DNA from: Xenorhabdus anantnagensis | GTDB lineage: Bacteria; Pseudomonadota; Gammaproteobacteria; Enterobacterales; Enterobacteriaceae | Length of the DNA stretch: 61,612 bases | Reading direction: 5' to 3' | Assembly (NCBI RefSeq): GCF_028598555.1 | Contig: NZ_JAQRFN010000022.1 | Span: 1-61,612 of the forward strand | Part shown: piece after piece, positions 37,868 through 47,736 of the stretch | Layout: the number at the start of each line of letters is the position of its first letter | How positions within the stretch are numbered: position 1 is the stretch's first letter | Program-made: the position numbers and the translations under genes | The notes under the pieces: generated by a model | Databases searched by the model: none | The model's input: the letters and a program-made list of their open reading frames with translations, nothing else | Told to the model about the DNA's origin: nothing

Positions 37868-39985
37868 TCACCGCCAATTCATCGGCGTCGAAGGTAAGTT
37901 GAAACAGTTATTATAGTATTGAGTGATATGCTGAAGACGCCGTTGGTTCTTCTTCTTTTTCTTGATAATCAATATGGTGTTGATGACTAACGTCGACAAC
38001 AATGTTGCCAATAGTAGACAACTTCCCAGATAACGAATGAAAGACGAGGAATCCGGTTCACTGTGCAACATGATATGACGAGTTCCATTGGGATCGACTG
38101 ATAATCCTGTCACAATCCCCTCTATTTGAAATGGTGTTCTCATCAACATCTCTAAGATATCACTCAATTCGTACCACTGATCTAAAGCTGAGAAATCGAA
38201 TATATAATTTGTCCGCGACGGATATTCAATAAATACTTTATTTTCATCACTACGCAGCAAAACGCCCCCCGGAGATGGACTGTTTATAAGAGCAACCACC
38301 TTATTAATTTCCTGAAGGATAAATGATTTAGTCGTGTCATGAACCAGCTTTTCCAATGCATCAGCACTGATAGAACGCAACAACACATTGGTTCCATCCA
38401 ACTTTCCTGTTTCAGCACCTTTCAACAATTCATCCCAATTTTTGGCATTTCCCAAATTGGTCAGCGCATTTTTCAAACGATCACAATCAGGATCGTGAGC
38501 AAAGTAGTCGCACATTTTATGCGTATTCAAGATGATTTGTGAAAAATTGTCGAGCAGGATCATGCCCGATTTAGTAAAAGATTGGCTCAGTTCAGGACTA
38601 ACTTTGCGGTTACGTTCATTTGGATGCAACTGCTCATCGACCACTTTTATCAATGCTGAGATATATTCAATAACTTCAGATTCCACTATCGGTAGTGGAA
38701 TTTCACTATTCAAATAAACACCAGAACAATCAAATGGCGCGAATATTGTCATATCGAATTGGTGCAGAACCCTGGGCGGAGAATAACACATCCCAACCCC
38801 TTCAACCTTCAACACATCCCCTTTCTTCAACGGCATATTTTGTAGCTCATTGAAGTTGGTAATAACCTTGGTATTGCTGCCATATAACCAAGCCAAACTA
38901 AACCGCATGGATAAACTCACCGGCTGGAAAAAGTAAAGTACAAGCATGGCAGTGATAGAGAAAGCCACCAGAAGAAAGTTCTTACTGTAACGCTGATAAG
39001 GATAGTGCTTCTCTTCTTCATGCAAAGAGAGATAACGCCCTTGCCGCACAACATGGCAGTTGGTGTACATGTCGATATCTGTATTCTGATCAAGATCTTG
39101 GGAAATATAAGGCTCCCAATGTTCGGGGTATATCAGATCAATACCGCCCAAAGAGATATTTTTTCTTTGCTTCTGCTCAAATTCGCTGAATACTCCCCAT
39201 CGCTTCGGAATGCCACTGAAACAATGGACATCTGCTAGTTTTCGGCCAGACGGCAATCGAAAAGACGACCAGAAGCTCCCCAGAATAAACAGGAATGCCA
39301 CCAACATTAACCACGGAAGCATTGGGATGGGCACGAAAAGAGCCACAAACCATAGTGATAAACCAACACATACCAGAATACTTTCCTGAATGCCTGTTGG
39401 TTTTCGCAAACGATGTTCTTCTAATGTCTCTTTACGGGCATACAATAAATTAGCATTCGAATTGCCATTTTTTTGAATGGAGGCGTGCTCGGTTTTTGCC
39501 GCTGCTCGCGTGATGGATATCTCTTTTTGATAATCTTTCAGAGAGTGATCATTGACAGTGATGACAAGCGGCATTGATGCCGTTTGTACAATCTCAATCG
39601 TATTCTGTTGCTTGATGAATGACTCAAGCCATACAGGCAAATGTATTTCCATTTCATCAATATAATAGCGCCAATGGTGCACCCCATCCGTTGCAGCAGA
39701 AAACCGGGTGACAGGATGAGTGATGGTATAAACATTATTATATTTAATGGGTAGCACCGGATAATCTGCTCTATCCCTGCTACCCGTTTTCATCAGGAGA
39801 CGGGCACTTCGCACATAAGATTCTATAGCTTGATATTCATCGGTATTCAGCTTACGACTGGTTGTTCTGGCGATTAACTGTAAATAACGCGCGTTATCAA
39901 GCCGCCTCCATCTGAAAGCCAGAAAGGAAGCCATTATAATCAGACTAATGATAAAAATAGCCAATATAATGACTAATGAGTTCAT
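37868..39985 (-). CDS. igaA: IgaA inner-membrane inhibitor of Rcs signalling
   Basis: IgaA (YrfF) holds the Rcs envelope-stress phosphorelay in check and is essential in many enterobacteria. The 705-residue protein has an N-terminal membrane segment (about residues 5-23), two further pairs of membrane segments around 210-245 and 345-365, a large periplasmic region and a final segment near 655-675. These features match the family. It lies upstream of hslR-hslO on the same strand and is divergent from nudE, the E. coli order. Confidence 0.92.
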   Translation of the reverse strand: MNSLVIILAIFIISLIIMASFLAFRWRRLDNARYLQLIARTTSRKLNTDEYQAIESYVRSARLLMKTGSRDRADYPVLPIKYNNVYTITHPVTRFSAATDGVHHWRYYIDEMEIHLPVWLESFIKQQNTIEIVQTASMPLVITVNDHSLKDYQKEISITRAAAKTEHASIQKNGNSNANLLYARKETLEEHRLRKPTGIQESILVCVGLSLWFVALFVPIPMLPWLMLVAFLFILGSFWSSFRLPSGRKLADVHCFSGIPKRWGVFSEFEQKQRKNISLGGIDLIYPEHWEPYISQDLDQNTDIDMYTNCHVVRQGRYLSLHEEEKHYPYQRYSKNFLLVAFSITAMLVLYFFQPVSLSMRFSLAWLYGSNTKVITNFNELQNMPLKKGDVLKVEGVGMCYSPPRVLHQFDMTIFAPFDCSGVYLNSEIPLPIVESEVIEYISALIKVVDEQLHPNERNRKVSPELSQSFTKSGMILLDNFSQIILNTHKMCDYFAHDPDCDRLKNALTNLGNAKNWDELLKGAETGKLDGTNVLLRSISADALEKLVHDTTKSFILQEINKVVALINSPSPGGVLLRSDENKVFIEYPSRTNYIFDFSALDQWYELSDILEMLMRTPFQIEGIVTGLSVDPNGTRHIMLHSEPDSSSFIRYLGSCLLLATLLSTLVINTILIIKKKKKNQRRLQHITQYYNNCFNLPSTPMNWR

Positions 39986-40341
39986 TTTTTCTCCATCCCG
40001 ATAACAGCAGTACAGAGATCAGAAGAATAATGATCTCTTGAGACACATAAAATCAGGCTATTCCTATTCTTGCCTTCTATTTTTAATTTTATTCATGAAA
40101 GGTTATATAAATTTTCTAATACCTTTCCATAAAATATGGTCTTTTTGCAAGGGTAAAATAGCAACAAAAATACATTCAAGCGATAATCGCTATCATTTAC
40201 TAACATAATCAGCCATATTAAAGCAAAGTTTGAATGCGTGTCCCATTTCATCACAAGGCTTAAATCAAACATTAATATTTAAGTTATTGGGCGCATTATT
40301 ATTTTCAATTATCCGGTATATAACAACCATCAGGGGCAAGC
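39986..40341. other. igaA/nudE divergent intergenic region
   Basis: These 356 AT-rich bases hold both promoters. A perfect palindrome AGCGATAATCGCT (about 40179-40192) overlaps a 12-of-15 match to the Fur box, which I regard as weak. No reading frame is supportable. Confidence 0.4.
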
Positions 40342-40905
40342 ATGATTGATCTGAAAAAACCTAAGATACTGAATATAAATAACATTGCCCACTCGCGCTT
40401 ATTCAATATTCAATCTGTTGATCTTGAATTCAGCAATGGTGTAAAACGAGTTTATGAACGAATGAAACCCACAAATCATGAAGCAGTGCTAATTATTCCA
40501 GTTATTGGAGAAGAATTAATTCTTATTCATGAATATGCTGTTGGCATTGAACAATACGAATTAGGTTTTCCAAAGGGCGCCATTGATGCTGGAGAAAGCA
40601 TTTTTGATGCTGCCAATCGTGAATTGAAGGAAGAAATTGGTTTCGGGGCGGAAAAATTAGAGCTGTTAACAAAATTGACCATGGCACCATCCTATTTCTC
40701 CAGTAAGATGAATATCGTGATTGCTCATGAGCTTTATCCAGAATGTCTGAAAGGGGATGAGCCTGAACCACTGGTGCAGATTCGATGGCCAATCTCTGAC
40801 ATGATGTCATTGCTGGAACATCCCGATTTCAACGAAGCCAGAAATGTCAGCGCACTATTTTTTGCCCAGCGATACTTGAAAGCAAAAAATAATGGGAAAT
40901 ATTAA
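40342..40905 (+). CDS. nudE: ADP compounds hydrolase NudE
   Basis: NudE is a Nudix hydrolase that cleaves ADP-ribose, NADH and diadenosine compounds. The 187-residue protein carries the full Nudix box GAIDAGESIFDAANRELKEE with the following IGF (about residues 75-97). It is divergent from igaA and convergent with mrcA, as in E. coli. Confidence 0.95.
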   Translation: MIDLKKPKILNINNIAHSRLFNIQSVDLEFSNGVKRVYERMKPTNHEAVLIIPVIGEELILIHEYAVGIEQYELGFPKGAIDAGESIFDAANRELKEEIGFGAEKLELLTKLTMAPSYFSSKMNIVIAHELYPECLKGDEPEPLVQIRWPISDMMSLLEHPDFNEARNVSALFFAQRYLKAKNNGKY

Positions 40906-41320
40906 CCCATTAAATTTCTAAAAACGGGTAGGGAAAATTGATATCCCAATACCAATTTTGTACCCGTTTTAAACACGTTTCAAACAAAAACATAGAGATA
41001 AAAAATAAATATTTGAATTAAAGCAATGTCTAATTTTATGGATAGAGTCATCTTAATGATACTCATAAGAAAATAATTTGGTTTATTAAAAATAATAAAT
41101 AAACACCTTAACTATATCTTTAAGATTAATTTTCATCATAATCATATATCTTCTATTAAAATATCTCTTTTATTAAGCAGTGATATATTGCTGTTAAGCA
41201 TGTTGAAATAAAATCATTTTTAAAAAAATGATTAGAATCTAAATATATTTTAGGCCGGATAACCATCACTTTCAGGCCATAGTGTATCCACACACATCAA
41301 CCAACTAAACATAACTCATA

Positions 41321-41374
41321 GTTATGAAGTGAAAATAAGTTATGAGCTGGAAATAAGTTATGGGCTGAAAGCTG
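41321..41374. repeat. 18-bp tandem repeat, about three copies
   Basis: GTTATGAAGTGAAAATAA, GTTATGAGCTGGAAATAA and a more diverged GTTATGGGCTGAAAGCTG follow in series. Confidence 0.8.
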
Positions 41375-41431
41375 AAAATAGGAATATTTAAAGATTCTCC
41401 ATAATTATGGTGGTTAAAAGATATCAACATT

Positions 41432-41464
41432 AAGGCCCTGTCAATTTCATGACAGGGCCTTTTA
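41432..41464. terminator. Terminator of mrcA (bidirectional)
   Basis: A 12-base stem AAGGCCCTGTCA/TGACAGGGCCTT with a short loop, with T runs on both strands, lies between convergent nudE and mrcA. Confidence 0.9.
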
Positions 41465-41470
41465 ATCTTT

Positions 41471-41506
41471 AGTTGCTTTAAATTTGATAGTTGCTTTAAA
41501 TGTGAT
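41471..41506. repeat. 18-bp tandem duplication downstream of mrcA
   Basis: AGTTGCTTTAAATTTGAT (41471-41488) is followed by AGTTGCTTTAAATGTGAT, one base different. Confidence 0.9.
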
Positions 41507-41519
41507 TATTGAAAATCAA

Positions 41520-44051
41520 TCAGAACAACTCATGGCTTTCACCATTCTCAGTCACTGTCGTGCCCACATCCGGCACGGCATATTCCGTCGGCTGTGTGCC
41601 ATCAATGAAATACTCTTTACGGGTATTACTACCACCGTCAGATAACTTACCCGTAGCGCGATCAATCGTGACCGAAACAATGCCAGTAGGCGGTTCGATC
41701 TTCTGCTCTGGAACACCTTCCAATGCGGCTTTCATGAAATCATCCCAAATTGGTTGAGCCGTCTTCGCGCCACCTTCGCCTTTGAAGACCGGAGTCCGCC
41801 CCAAGCTTCGACTATGCTCATCGAAACCAATCCAGGCCGTCGCCACCCTACCCGGGCCATAGCCAGAGAACCATGCATCTTTAGAACTGTTGGTTGTCCC
41901 TGTTTTGCCACCAATGTCACGGCGTTTTAAATCACGGGCAGCACGCCAGCCTGTCCCCATCCAACCCGGCTCACCAAAGATATTGGTATTCAAGGCATCA
42001 TGGATAAGGAATGCCAACGGTGTACTGATAACGTGTGGAGCATACTGTTGGTCATCCGCATTAACAATTCCCGATACGCTCTTTAACTCTGGTTGAGGCG
42101 GCAAGACTGAATTTTGCGAAACATCAGAGTGAGCCACGTTCTCAATGGAATCTTCAGACAATTCGATGGAACGTGCTGTTTCACCATAAATCACCGGAAT
42201 GTTTTCACATTGTGGGCAAGCAATTTTAGGTTTCGCCTCAAACAGCACTTTCCCTTCATCATTTTCAATTTTGCTGATGAAGTAGGGATCAACTAAATAC
42301 CCTCCGTTCGCCATCACCCCATAGCCACGCACTAACTGCATCGGTGTAAAGGAAGGAGACCCCAGAGCCAAAGATTCCGTGCGTACAACGTTTTCCCCAG
42401 GAAAACCAAAACGCTTCAAGTAATCCGCAGCGTAATCAACTCCCATCGCACGCATGGCACGAACCATCACCACGTTTTTCGATTGTCCCAACCCCTGACG
42501 CAAGCGAACTGGCCCATCGTAAGTCGGTGGTGAATTTTTTGGACGCCAATCCGTCCCGGCTCCGGCATCCCAACGGCTGATAGGCGCGTCATTCAACAAT
42601 GAGGCCAACGTCAGCCCTTTGTCCATTGCTGCGGTATACAGGAATGGCTTGATGTTGGAACCTACCTGACGCAGCGATTGTGTCACACGGTTAAATTTAC
42701 TCAATTCAAAATCAAAACCACCTACCAACGCGTCTACCGCACCATTCATCGGATTGATGGAAACCAGAGCCGCATTAACTTCAGGAAGTTGAGCCAACCA
42801 CCAAGTGTCATTGATTTTTCTGACCCAAATTTGTTCTCCTGCCCGAATGACTTCATTGACACTACGTGGCACAGCCCCTTGCAGGCTGTCAGTTTTGAAT
42901 GGACGTGCCCAACGAACACCCGCCATCGTCAACTCAACTTTACTACCGTCCACCAGCATAGCCTGCGCCTGATTTGAATTGGATTTCATCACAACTGCCG
43001 GCAACAGGGGACCATATTTGGGCAAGGTTTTCAGCTTATCGATAACCTGTGTTTGGCTCCATTCCGGCTGATTGGCTTTCCATAACACTTCCTGAGGGCC
43101 GCGGTAACCATGACGAACATCATAGTCAATCACATTGGTACGAACAGCATCAACAGCCGCCAACTGAGATTTGCGCGTGATGGTGGTATACACCTTATAA
43201 CCATCGGTATAAGCATTTTCACCATAACGGTTAATCATTTCCTGACGAGCCATTTCGGTTAAATAAGGCGCAGAGAAAACAATTTGTGGAGCATGATAAC
43301 GGGCAACTAACTTCTCTCCTCTGGCTTCATCATACTGACGCCGAGTGATATATCCCTCTTCCAGCATCCGCCCCAGAACTATATTGCGGCGACTGACCGC
43401 TCGATCATAGGAATAAAGCGGGTTAAACGTTGAAGGCGCTTTCGGCAATCCGGCAATCATCGCCATCTCACTCAATGTCAGCTGATTGACACTCTTGCCA
43501 AAATAGACATGAGCCGCAGCACCAACACCATAAGCACGATAACCAAGGTAGATTTTGTTGAGGTATAACTCAAGGATTTCATCCTTAGTTAGCAATTGTT
43601 CGATCTTAATCGCCAGAAATGCTTCTTTCCCTTTACGTATCAACGTCTTCTCTCGGCTGAGAAAAAAGTTCCTCGCAAGTTGCTGAGTAATAGTACTCGC
43701 CCCCTGAGAAGCATGACCAGAAGTCATCACCACCGAAACAGCACGAATAACCCCGATGGGATCAATACCGTGGTGTTCATAAAAACGGCTATCTTCTGTG
43801 GCAATAAAAGCTTTCACCATTAAGGGAGGAATTTCTGACAAGGTAAGGGGCAAACGACGTTTTTCACCATATTGGGCTATTAATTCGCCATCAGCACTGA
43901 ACACCTGCATCGGTGTTTGTAATCGGACATCCTTTAAAGTCGCAACATCTGGAAGCTGTGGCTCGATATATTTGTACAAACCAAAAATCGAGGCGGTTCC
44001 CAATAAAATGCAAACAACGATAAGGATCAAAAAATACTTTATGAACTTCAC
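41520..44051 (-). CDS. mrcA: Penicillin-binding protein 1A
   Basis: PBP1A is a bifunctional inner-membrane enzyme that polymerises and crosslinks peptidoglycan. The 843-residue protein (E. coli 850) has an N-terminal membrane anchor (about 6-27). Its glycosyltransferase domain shows EDSRFYEHHGID and QGASTITQQLARN. The transpeptidase domain has the active serine in GSNIKPF, an SxN-type element and KTGTT. It is divergent from hofM, as in E. coli, and is followed by a strong terminator. Confidence 0.97.
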   Translation of the reverse strand: MKFIKYFLILIVVCILLGTASIFGLYKYIEPQLPDVATLKDVRLQTPMQVFSADGELIAQYGEKRRLPLTLSEIPPLMVKAFIATEDSRFYEHHGIDPIGVIRAVSVVMTSGHASQGASTITQQLARNFFLSREKTLIRKGKEAFLAIKIEQLLTKDEILELYLNKIYLGYRAYGVGAAAHVYFGKSVNQLTLSEMAMIAGLPKAPSTFNPLYSYDRAVSRRNIVLGRMLEEGYITRRQYDEARGEKLVARYHAPQIVFSAPYLTEMARQEMINRYGENAYTDGYKVYTTITRKSQLAAVDAVRTNVIDYDVRHGYRGPQEVLWKANQPEWSQTQVIDKLKTLPKYGPLLPAVVMKSNSNQAQAMLVDGSKVELTMAGVRWARPFKTDSLQGAVPRSVNEVIRAGEQIWVRKINDTWWLAQLPEVNAALVSINPMNGAVDALVGGFDFELSKFNRVTQSLRQVGSNIKPFLYTAAMDKGLTLASLLNDAPISRWDAGAGTDWRPKNSPPTYDGPVRLRQGLGQSKNVVMVRAMRAMGVDYAADYLKRFGFPGENVVRTESLALGSPSFTPMQLVRGYGVMANGGYLVDPYFISKIENDEGKVLFEAKPKIACPQCENIPVIYGETARSIELSEDSIENVAHSDVSQNSVLPPQPELKSVSGIVNADDQQYAPHVISTPLAFLIHDALNTNIFGEPGWMGTGWRAARDLKRRDIGGKTGTTNSSKDAWFSGYGPGRVATAWIGFDEHSRSLGRTPVFKGEGGAKTAQPIWDDFMKAALEGVPEQKIEPPTGIVSVTIDRATGKLSDGGSNTRKEYFIDGTQPTEYAVPDVGTTVTENGESHELF

Positions 44052-44305
44052 CTGAGATTTCTCACGCCATGTTAATCGGGCAGTTTATAAACGATCAGTA
44101 CGTAGTATAAAAGGCTTAGTGTAAAGGAATTAGTATAAAGGCTATACAACGCGATGAATACGACCTTTCACCAATACCACTTTCATAAATAGCAGCTTTT
44201 CATTAGGTTTTTATTAACCTTAGGTTCGTAGATAGTAGTAGAAAGTAAATAGTAGTAGACAGTAAATAGTAGTAGACAGTAAATAGTAGATAAGGAGATC
44301 TCTAC
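44052..44305. promoter_or_regulatory. mrcA/hofM divergent promoter region
   Basis: These 254 bases must hold the mrcA and hofM promoters. The right end is filled by a 17-bp tandem repeat that stops just before the hofM ribosome site AAGGAG. Confidence 0.5.
44232..44292 (+). repeat. 17-bp tandem repeat, three and a half copies, before hofM
   Basis: ATAGTAGTAGAAAGTAA, then two exact copies of ATAGTAGTAGACAGTAA, then a partial copy, run from 44232 to about 44292. Copy-number change would alter spacing in the hofM leader. Confidence 0.92.
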
Positions 44306-45175
44306 ATGTATCCACCTAAATGGTATATCGGACTGGATATCCAAGAGCATTACATCCGCGCCCTTGCCGCCATTAAACGCCGTGACGGTTGGCAACTTCG
44401 ACATTGCTGGCAATATCACCTATCCAGCGAAATTATTTCAGGAGGACGGCTACAAGATCCTGAAAAATTGCTTCATATTTTAATGCAATGGCGAAAAATA
44501 TTACCTAAAAATCTTAGCGTCAGATTAGCACTCCCTGTTCAGCAAACTTTGCAGCGACAGATAACCTTGCCTAACCATACTGCCTTGCAGGAGCCGGAAC
44601 TCGGCTGGTTTGTACATGCCAGTGCCGAAAAACAATTTCCTGTCAGTGAACTGGCGTTGGATTATCGTGTTCATGGTCAGCAGATTTGCATCAGCGCAAC
44701 CCGTCAAAAAGATCTCAATCTCTGGCTGAATTTGTTCTCAGAACTCAATTTACCCCTTGATGCCATCGATATTGCACCCTGTGCATTGCGCTATATAGCC
44801 AAACTTGCAGGAGTGCCTGATGATAGTTGGTTAATTCACAAACGCATGATGGACTGGCTATGGGTTGCCCCTGCCAACCAACCTTTCAGCTATGGATTAG
44901 TGGCTTCACCATCAAATTCCCATCTGATTCAGATCATCAATCAGCTCCCCATGACTCAAGAAACTGAAAGTTATGCAATTTATTATAGCGATGAAGAGCA
45001 AGCGACATCAGTAAAAGTGGCATCAACAATATCAACACAGACATTAACATCAATAAAATCAGCCAATATTTGGCAACTCTTGATGGCATTCCGTCACTAT
45101 CATCCTCCATTACCAGAAAAAATGAATGTGTTCATTATTGCCGCAGGTTTAGCACTCAGGCCGAGTGATCAGTAA
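44306..45175 (+). CDS. hofM: PilM-like pilus assembly/DNA uptake protein HofM
   Basis: HofM is the PilM-like, actin-fold cytoplasmic component of the enterobacterial hof cluster, which resembles type IV pilus assembly genes. In E. coli the cluster is needed to use DNA as a nutrient. The 289-residue protein opens with WYIGLDIQEHYIRALAAIKRRDGWQLRHCW, the expected pattern, and is cytoplasmic without membrane segments. ATG 44306 has AAGGAG about 9 bases upstream. It is first of hofM-N-O-PQ and overlaps hofN by one base. Confidence 0.88.
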   Translation: MYPPKWYIGLDIQEHYIRALAAIKRRDGWQLRHCWQYHLSSEIISGGRLQDPEKLLHILMQWRKILPKNLSVRLALPVQQTLQRQITLPNHTALQEPELGWFVHASAEKQFPVSELALDYRVHGQQICISATRQKDLNLWLNLFSELNLPLDAIDIAPCALRYIAKLAGVPDDSWLIHKRMMDWLWVAPANQPFSYGLVASPSNSHLIQIINQLPMTQETESYAIYYSDEEQATSVKVASTISTQTLTSIKSANIWQLLMAFRHYHPPLPEKMNVFIIAAGLALRPSDQ

Positions 45176-45723
45176 TGTATCAAGTCAATTTTTTACCTTG
45201 GCGGCAGAAAAAACTGAAACGGCAATGCCAAGTATGGGGGGCACTACTTTGCTTACAACTTGCGTTGTGGGCAACCGTATTGGTGTTCATTTCTACGCAG
45301 CAAACAAACCAAATGCGACAATATCGCGGACAATTAACGGAAATCACCCACCAGTTGGCTGAATTACAACAATCTATCAGAACAACAGACCAAGCCGTGC
45401 AAAAACACTATCAATTGTCACAACTATTACGGAAAAAACGAATATTTATGGAACAGAATCAACGCTATTTACAACTATTTCGTCAACTTCCCCACTTGTT
45501 ACCAGAGAACAGTTGGCTGACTGCATTTAGTGACGACAATGGACAATTAATTTTCACTGCCCACAGTCAAAACTACACAGATATCTCCGATTTATTGGAC
45601 AACCTGACTGACGACACTTCGCTTATCAATGTACAGCTGAAAAAAATGACAACGACGGAAGATCATTTCAAGGCCTTCACCATTGATGCAAATTGGTCAG
45701 AGGGAGAATCCGATGAGAAATAA
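45175..45723 (+). CDS. hofN: PilN-like protein HofN
   Basis: HofN is a PilN-like bitopic inner-membrane protein. The 182-residue product begins VNFLPWRQKKLKRQ, the short cytoplasmic motif by which PilN binds PilM. A membrane segment (about residues 20-40), a coiled region and a small periplasmic fold follow. The ATG overlaps the hofM stop, and its end overlaps hofO by 11 bases, indicating a coupled operon. Confidence 0.87.
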   Translation: MYQVNFLPWRQKKLKRQCQVWGALLCLQLALWATVLVFISTQQTNQMRQYRGQLTEITHQLAELQQSIRTTDQAVQKHYQLSQLLRKKRIFMEQNQRYLQLFRQLPHLLPENSWLTAFSDDNGQLIFTAHSQNYTDISDLLDNLTDDTSLINVQLKKMTTTEDHFKAFTIDANWSEGESDEK

Positions 45724-46390
45724 TTACGTTGAAGGGTTTCCTCAGCAATGGTTTTACCAACAATGGTTTTATCAGAAATGGCTTTATCTGCCTGTCTGGC
45801 AGCAATTTGCCTTGCAGCAATTGCTTATCATTTCACTGCTGTTGGGGTTCTATTTTTTGGTCTGGCATAAAAATCAGCACGAAATTCACGCTTTCCAGAG
45901 CAATATCAAGGAGCAGCAACACAATGCGATACTATCCCAACAGAGGCTTGCTGAACTGCCATCCCTGCCTGAAACCCAGCAGCAGATTCTGCAAATGACG
46001 GCAAACCTTGATCAAAATAGTTATCCTTCAATAAGGCATATATCCCCAAAAAATATTTCTCCCCAAAATACGACCATACTCAAACGGTTGCATATACCGC
46101 TAATTCGCTCTGGCAGCCAACTAATGGAGTGGAAAATCCACAAAGAAAACGAGCAAATTTTCTGGCATATCATGCTGTCACTAAATTATGACCAATTTCT
46201 CCATTTCTTAAATGAAATTCAAAAATTGCAGCCGCCGTTACTGATTAAGCACCTCACGATTACTCCAGCCGACAGCAGCCTGACAGTTCGCATGGTGTTT
46301 TCAGATCTTGCATTGCCAGATATGGCGGAGTCAGATGTGATCTTACCCAATGATGCACTCCCTGATCCTACTTATGAGGATAAATCATGA
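45713..46390 (+). CDS. hofO: PilO-like protein HofO
   Basis: HofO is the PilO-like partner of HofN. From ATG 45713 (GGGAG about 6 bases upstream) it has 225 residues. A short cytoplasmic part contains a threefold QWFYQ/KWLYL repeat, then come a membrane segment (about 36-54), a coiled region and a periplasmic domain. A longer start at 45683 has no ribosome site. It ends four bases into the next gene. Confidence 0.85.
   Translation: MRNNYVEGFPQQWFYQQWFYQKWLYLPVWQQFALQQLLIISLLLGFYFLVWHKNQHEIHAFQSNIKEQQHNAILSQQRLAELPSLPETQQQILQMTANLDQNSYPSIRHISPKNISPQNTTILKRLHIPLIRSGSQLMEWKIHKENEQIFWHIMLSLNYDQFLHFLNEIQKLQPPLLIKHLTITPADSSLTVRMVFSDLALPDMAESDVILPNDALPDPTYEDKS
45746..45790 (+). repeat. 15-bp in-frame tandem repeat in hofO
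   Basis: CAATGGTTTTACCAA, CAATGGTTTTATCAG and AAATGGCTTTATCTG encode QWFYQ, QWFYQ and KWLYL just before the membrane segment. Confidence 0.9.
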
Positions 46391-47487
46391 ATAACCGTTT
46401 TTTGATCCTCATAACCTGCCTCTTACTACCCATATTCGGTTTTGCCGCAGCCACAGAAAGCTTCATCACAGAAAACCGTACAGGAGAAGAACCAGATTTC
46501 GAAATGTCAGTAAGAGATCCATTCCAACCCCCGATATACCCGACAGAGAACGAAACTGACTTCTCCTTAACAGGACAAAATGAGCAAGAACAAGAGATCG
46601 AATATCAGGTAATTGCCCTGCAATATGCCAATGCTGAACAAATAGCAGAGCAATTACAGAAAAATCAACCTGCACTACTGACAAAATGGGGGAAAATTGA
46701 ACATGATCCCTTAACCAACAGCCTGATTCTGGAGGATAAATTTGATGCCATTACCCGTATCAAAAATTGGCTGAAAGAAGTCGATACTCCACAACAACAA
46801 GTACAAATTACTGCCCATATTGTTACCAGTAGCAGGGAAGCCCTGCATGAATTGGGCATTCACTGGGGAGTGAGCGCTGATCCACAGAACCAATCGGTGG
46901 GTCTGAACCGCCTGAATCTACACCAGCCTGCGGGTAACCAGCGTCATAGGCTGGTACTGAATACAGCCCGCATTCATGCAAACTTGCTAGAGCTGGAACT
47001 CAGTGCACTAGAACAGGAAAGCCAACTTGAGATTATTGCCAGCCCACGGCTAACAGCCTCACACCAGCAACCAGCCAGTATCAAGCAAGGTTCTGATATC
47101 CCTTATATCGTTCAGGATAAGGACAAAACAACCGTTCAGTTTAAAGAAGCGGTATTGGGCATGGAAGTAACACCTCATATTTTGAGGCAGGGAAAAATCC
47201 GGCTCGCGCTGAAAATCAGTCAAAATGCCCCCGGTTTCCCCATTAATCAGGGAGGAAATGAAAATCTGGCCATTGATAAACAAGAAATCATAACTCAAGT
47301 TACGATCCGAAATGGGGAAACCCTGATTCTCGGAGGGATCTTTCAACAAAAAAAAACCACAAGTTTGCAAAAAGTTCCTTACCTGTCAGATCTTCCCCTC
47401 TTGGGAGCATTATTTAACCAAAAAGGAGAACAACATAGCCGGAGGGAACTCGTAATTTTTATTACACCTCAACTGACCGATATTTAG
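46387..47487 (+). CDS. hofQ: HofQ-type secretin with a HofP-like N terminus (fusion)
   Basis: HofQ is the outer-membrane secretin of the hof system, needed for DNA use in E. coli. The 366-residue protein is shorter than E. coli HofQ (about 412). After a signal peptide (about 1-20) it has SVRDPFQPP (residues 41-49), the hallmark of HofP/PilP, not HofQ. From about residue 72 (YQVIALQYANAEQIAEQL) it follows HofQ through the N1 domain and secretin core to REGLVIFITPQL-like RELVIFITPQL. The STN domain of HofQ and the rest of HofP are missing, and no separate hofP exists. This fits an in-frame deletion joining hofP to hofQ; function is uncertain. Confidence 0.85.
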   Translation: MNNRFLILITCLLLPIFGFAAATESFITENRTGEEPDFEMSVRDPFQPPIYPTENETDFSLTGQNEQEQEIEYQVIALQYANAEQIAEQLQKNQPALLTKWGKIEHDPLTNSLILEDKFDAITRIKNWLKEVDTPQQQVQITAHIVTSSREALHELGIHWGVSADPQNQSVGLNRLNLHQPAGNQRHRLVLNTARIHANLLELELSALEQESQLEIIASPRLTASHQQPASIKQGSDIPYIVQDKDKTTVQFKEAVLGMEVTPHILRQGKIRLALKISQNAPGFPINQGGNENLAIDKQEIITQVTIRNGETLILGGIFQQKKTTSLQKVPYLSDLPLLGALFNQKGEQHSRRELVIFITPQLTDI

Positions 47488-47665
47488 CCAAATAAAAAAA
47501 TATGGCATAAATATCAATATATTAATGAAGGTTATTGTGTTTTTTATGACAAATCGCCCACCATTTTTCTTGGTCCGGCCTGTTTATGGATTTGACGCTG
47601 AGAGTAATTTAGCATACAAGGATTATCTAATTGAGTGAGCAGATCTAATATCACAAGCAGGAGTC

Positions 47666-47736
47666 TATACCCAATAGATTTCGAATTACAGCGCAGCAGC
47701 AGGGAGCACACCCTCATAAACATAGATAACTCTATG
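47666..47736. repeat. Dispersed repeat, ACCCAATAGATTTC type (second copy)
   Basis: TATACCCAATAGATTTCGAA, then GCAGCAGCAGGGAGCA and CATAGATAACTCTATG, matches the general layout of a repeat I recall from Xenorhabdus/Photorhabdus intergenic regions. It shares its first 15 bases with the element at 21063. Confidence 0.6.

Larger units (their letters stand above)
40906..41519. other. 614-base gene-free stretch between nudE and mrcA
   Basis: It contains a long-loop hairpin after nudE (AAAACGGGTA/TACCCGTTTT, 40921-40930 and 40961-40970) and an AT-rich middle. A diverged 18-bp tandem repeat follows (41321-41374), then the mrcA terminator (41432-41464) and an 18-bp duplication (41471-41506). I see no gene. 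Confidence 0.6.

Noticed and set aside
40181-40195. Possible Fur box upstream of nudE
   Set aside because: CGATAATCGCTATCA matches only 12 of 15 positions and neither nudE nor igaA is a known Fur target; the much stronger boxes before ryhB and sodA set the standard.
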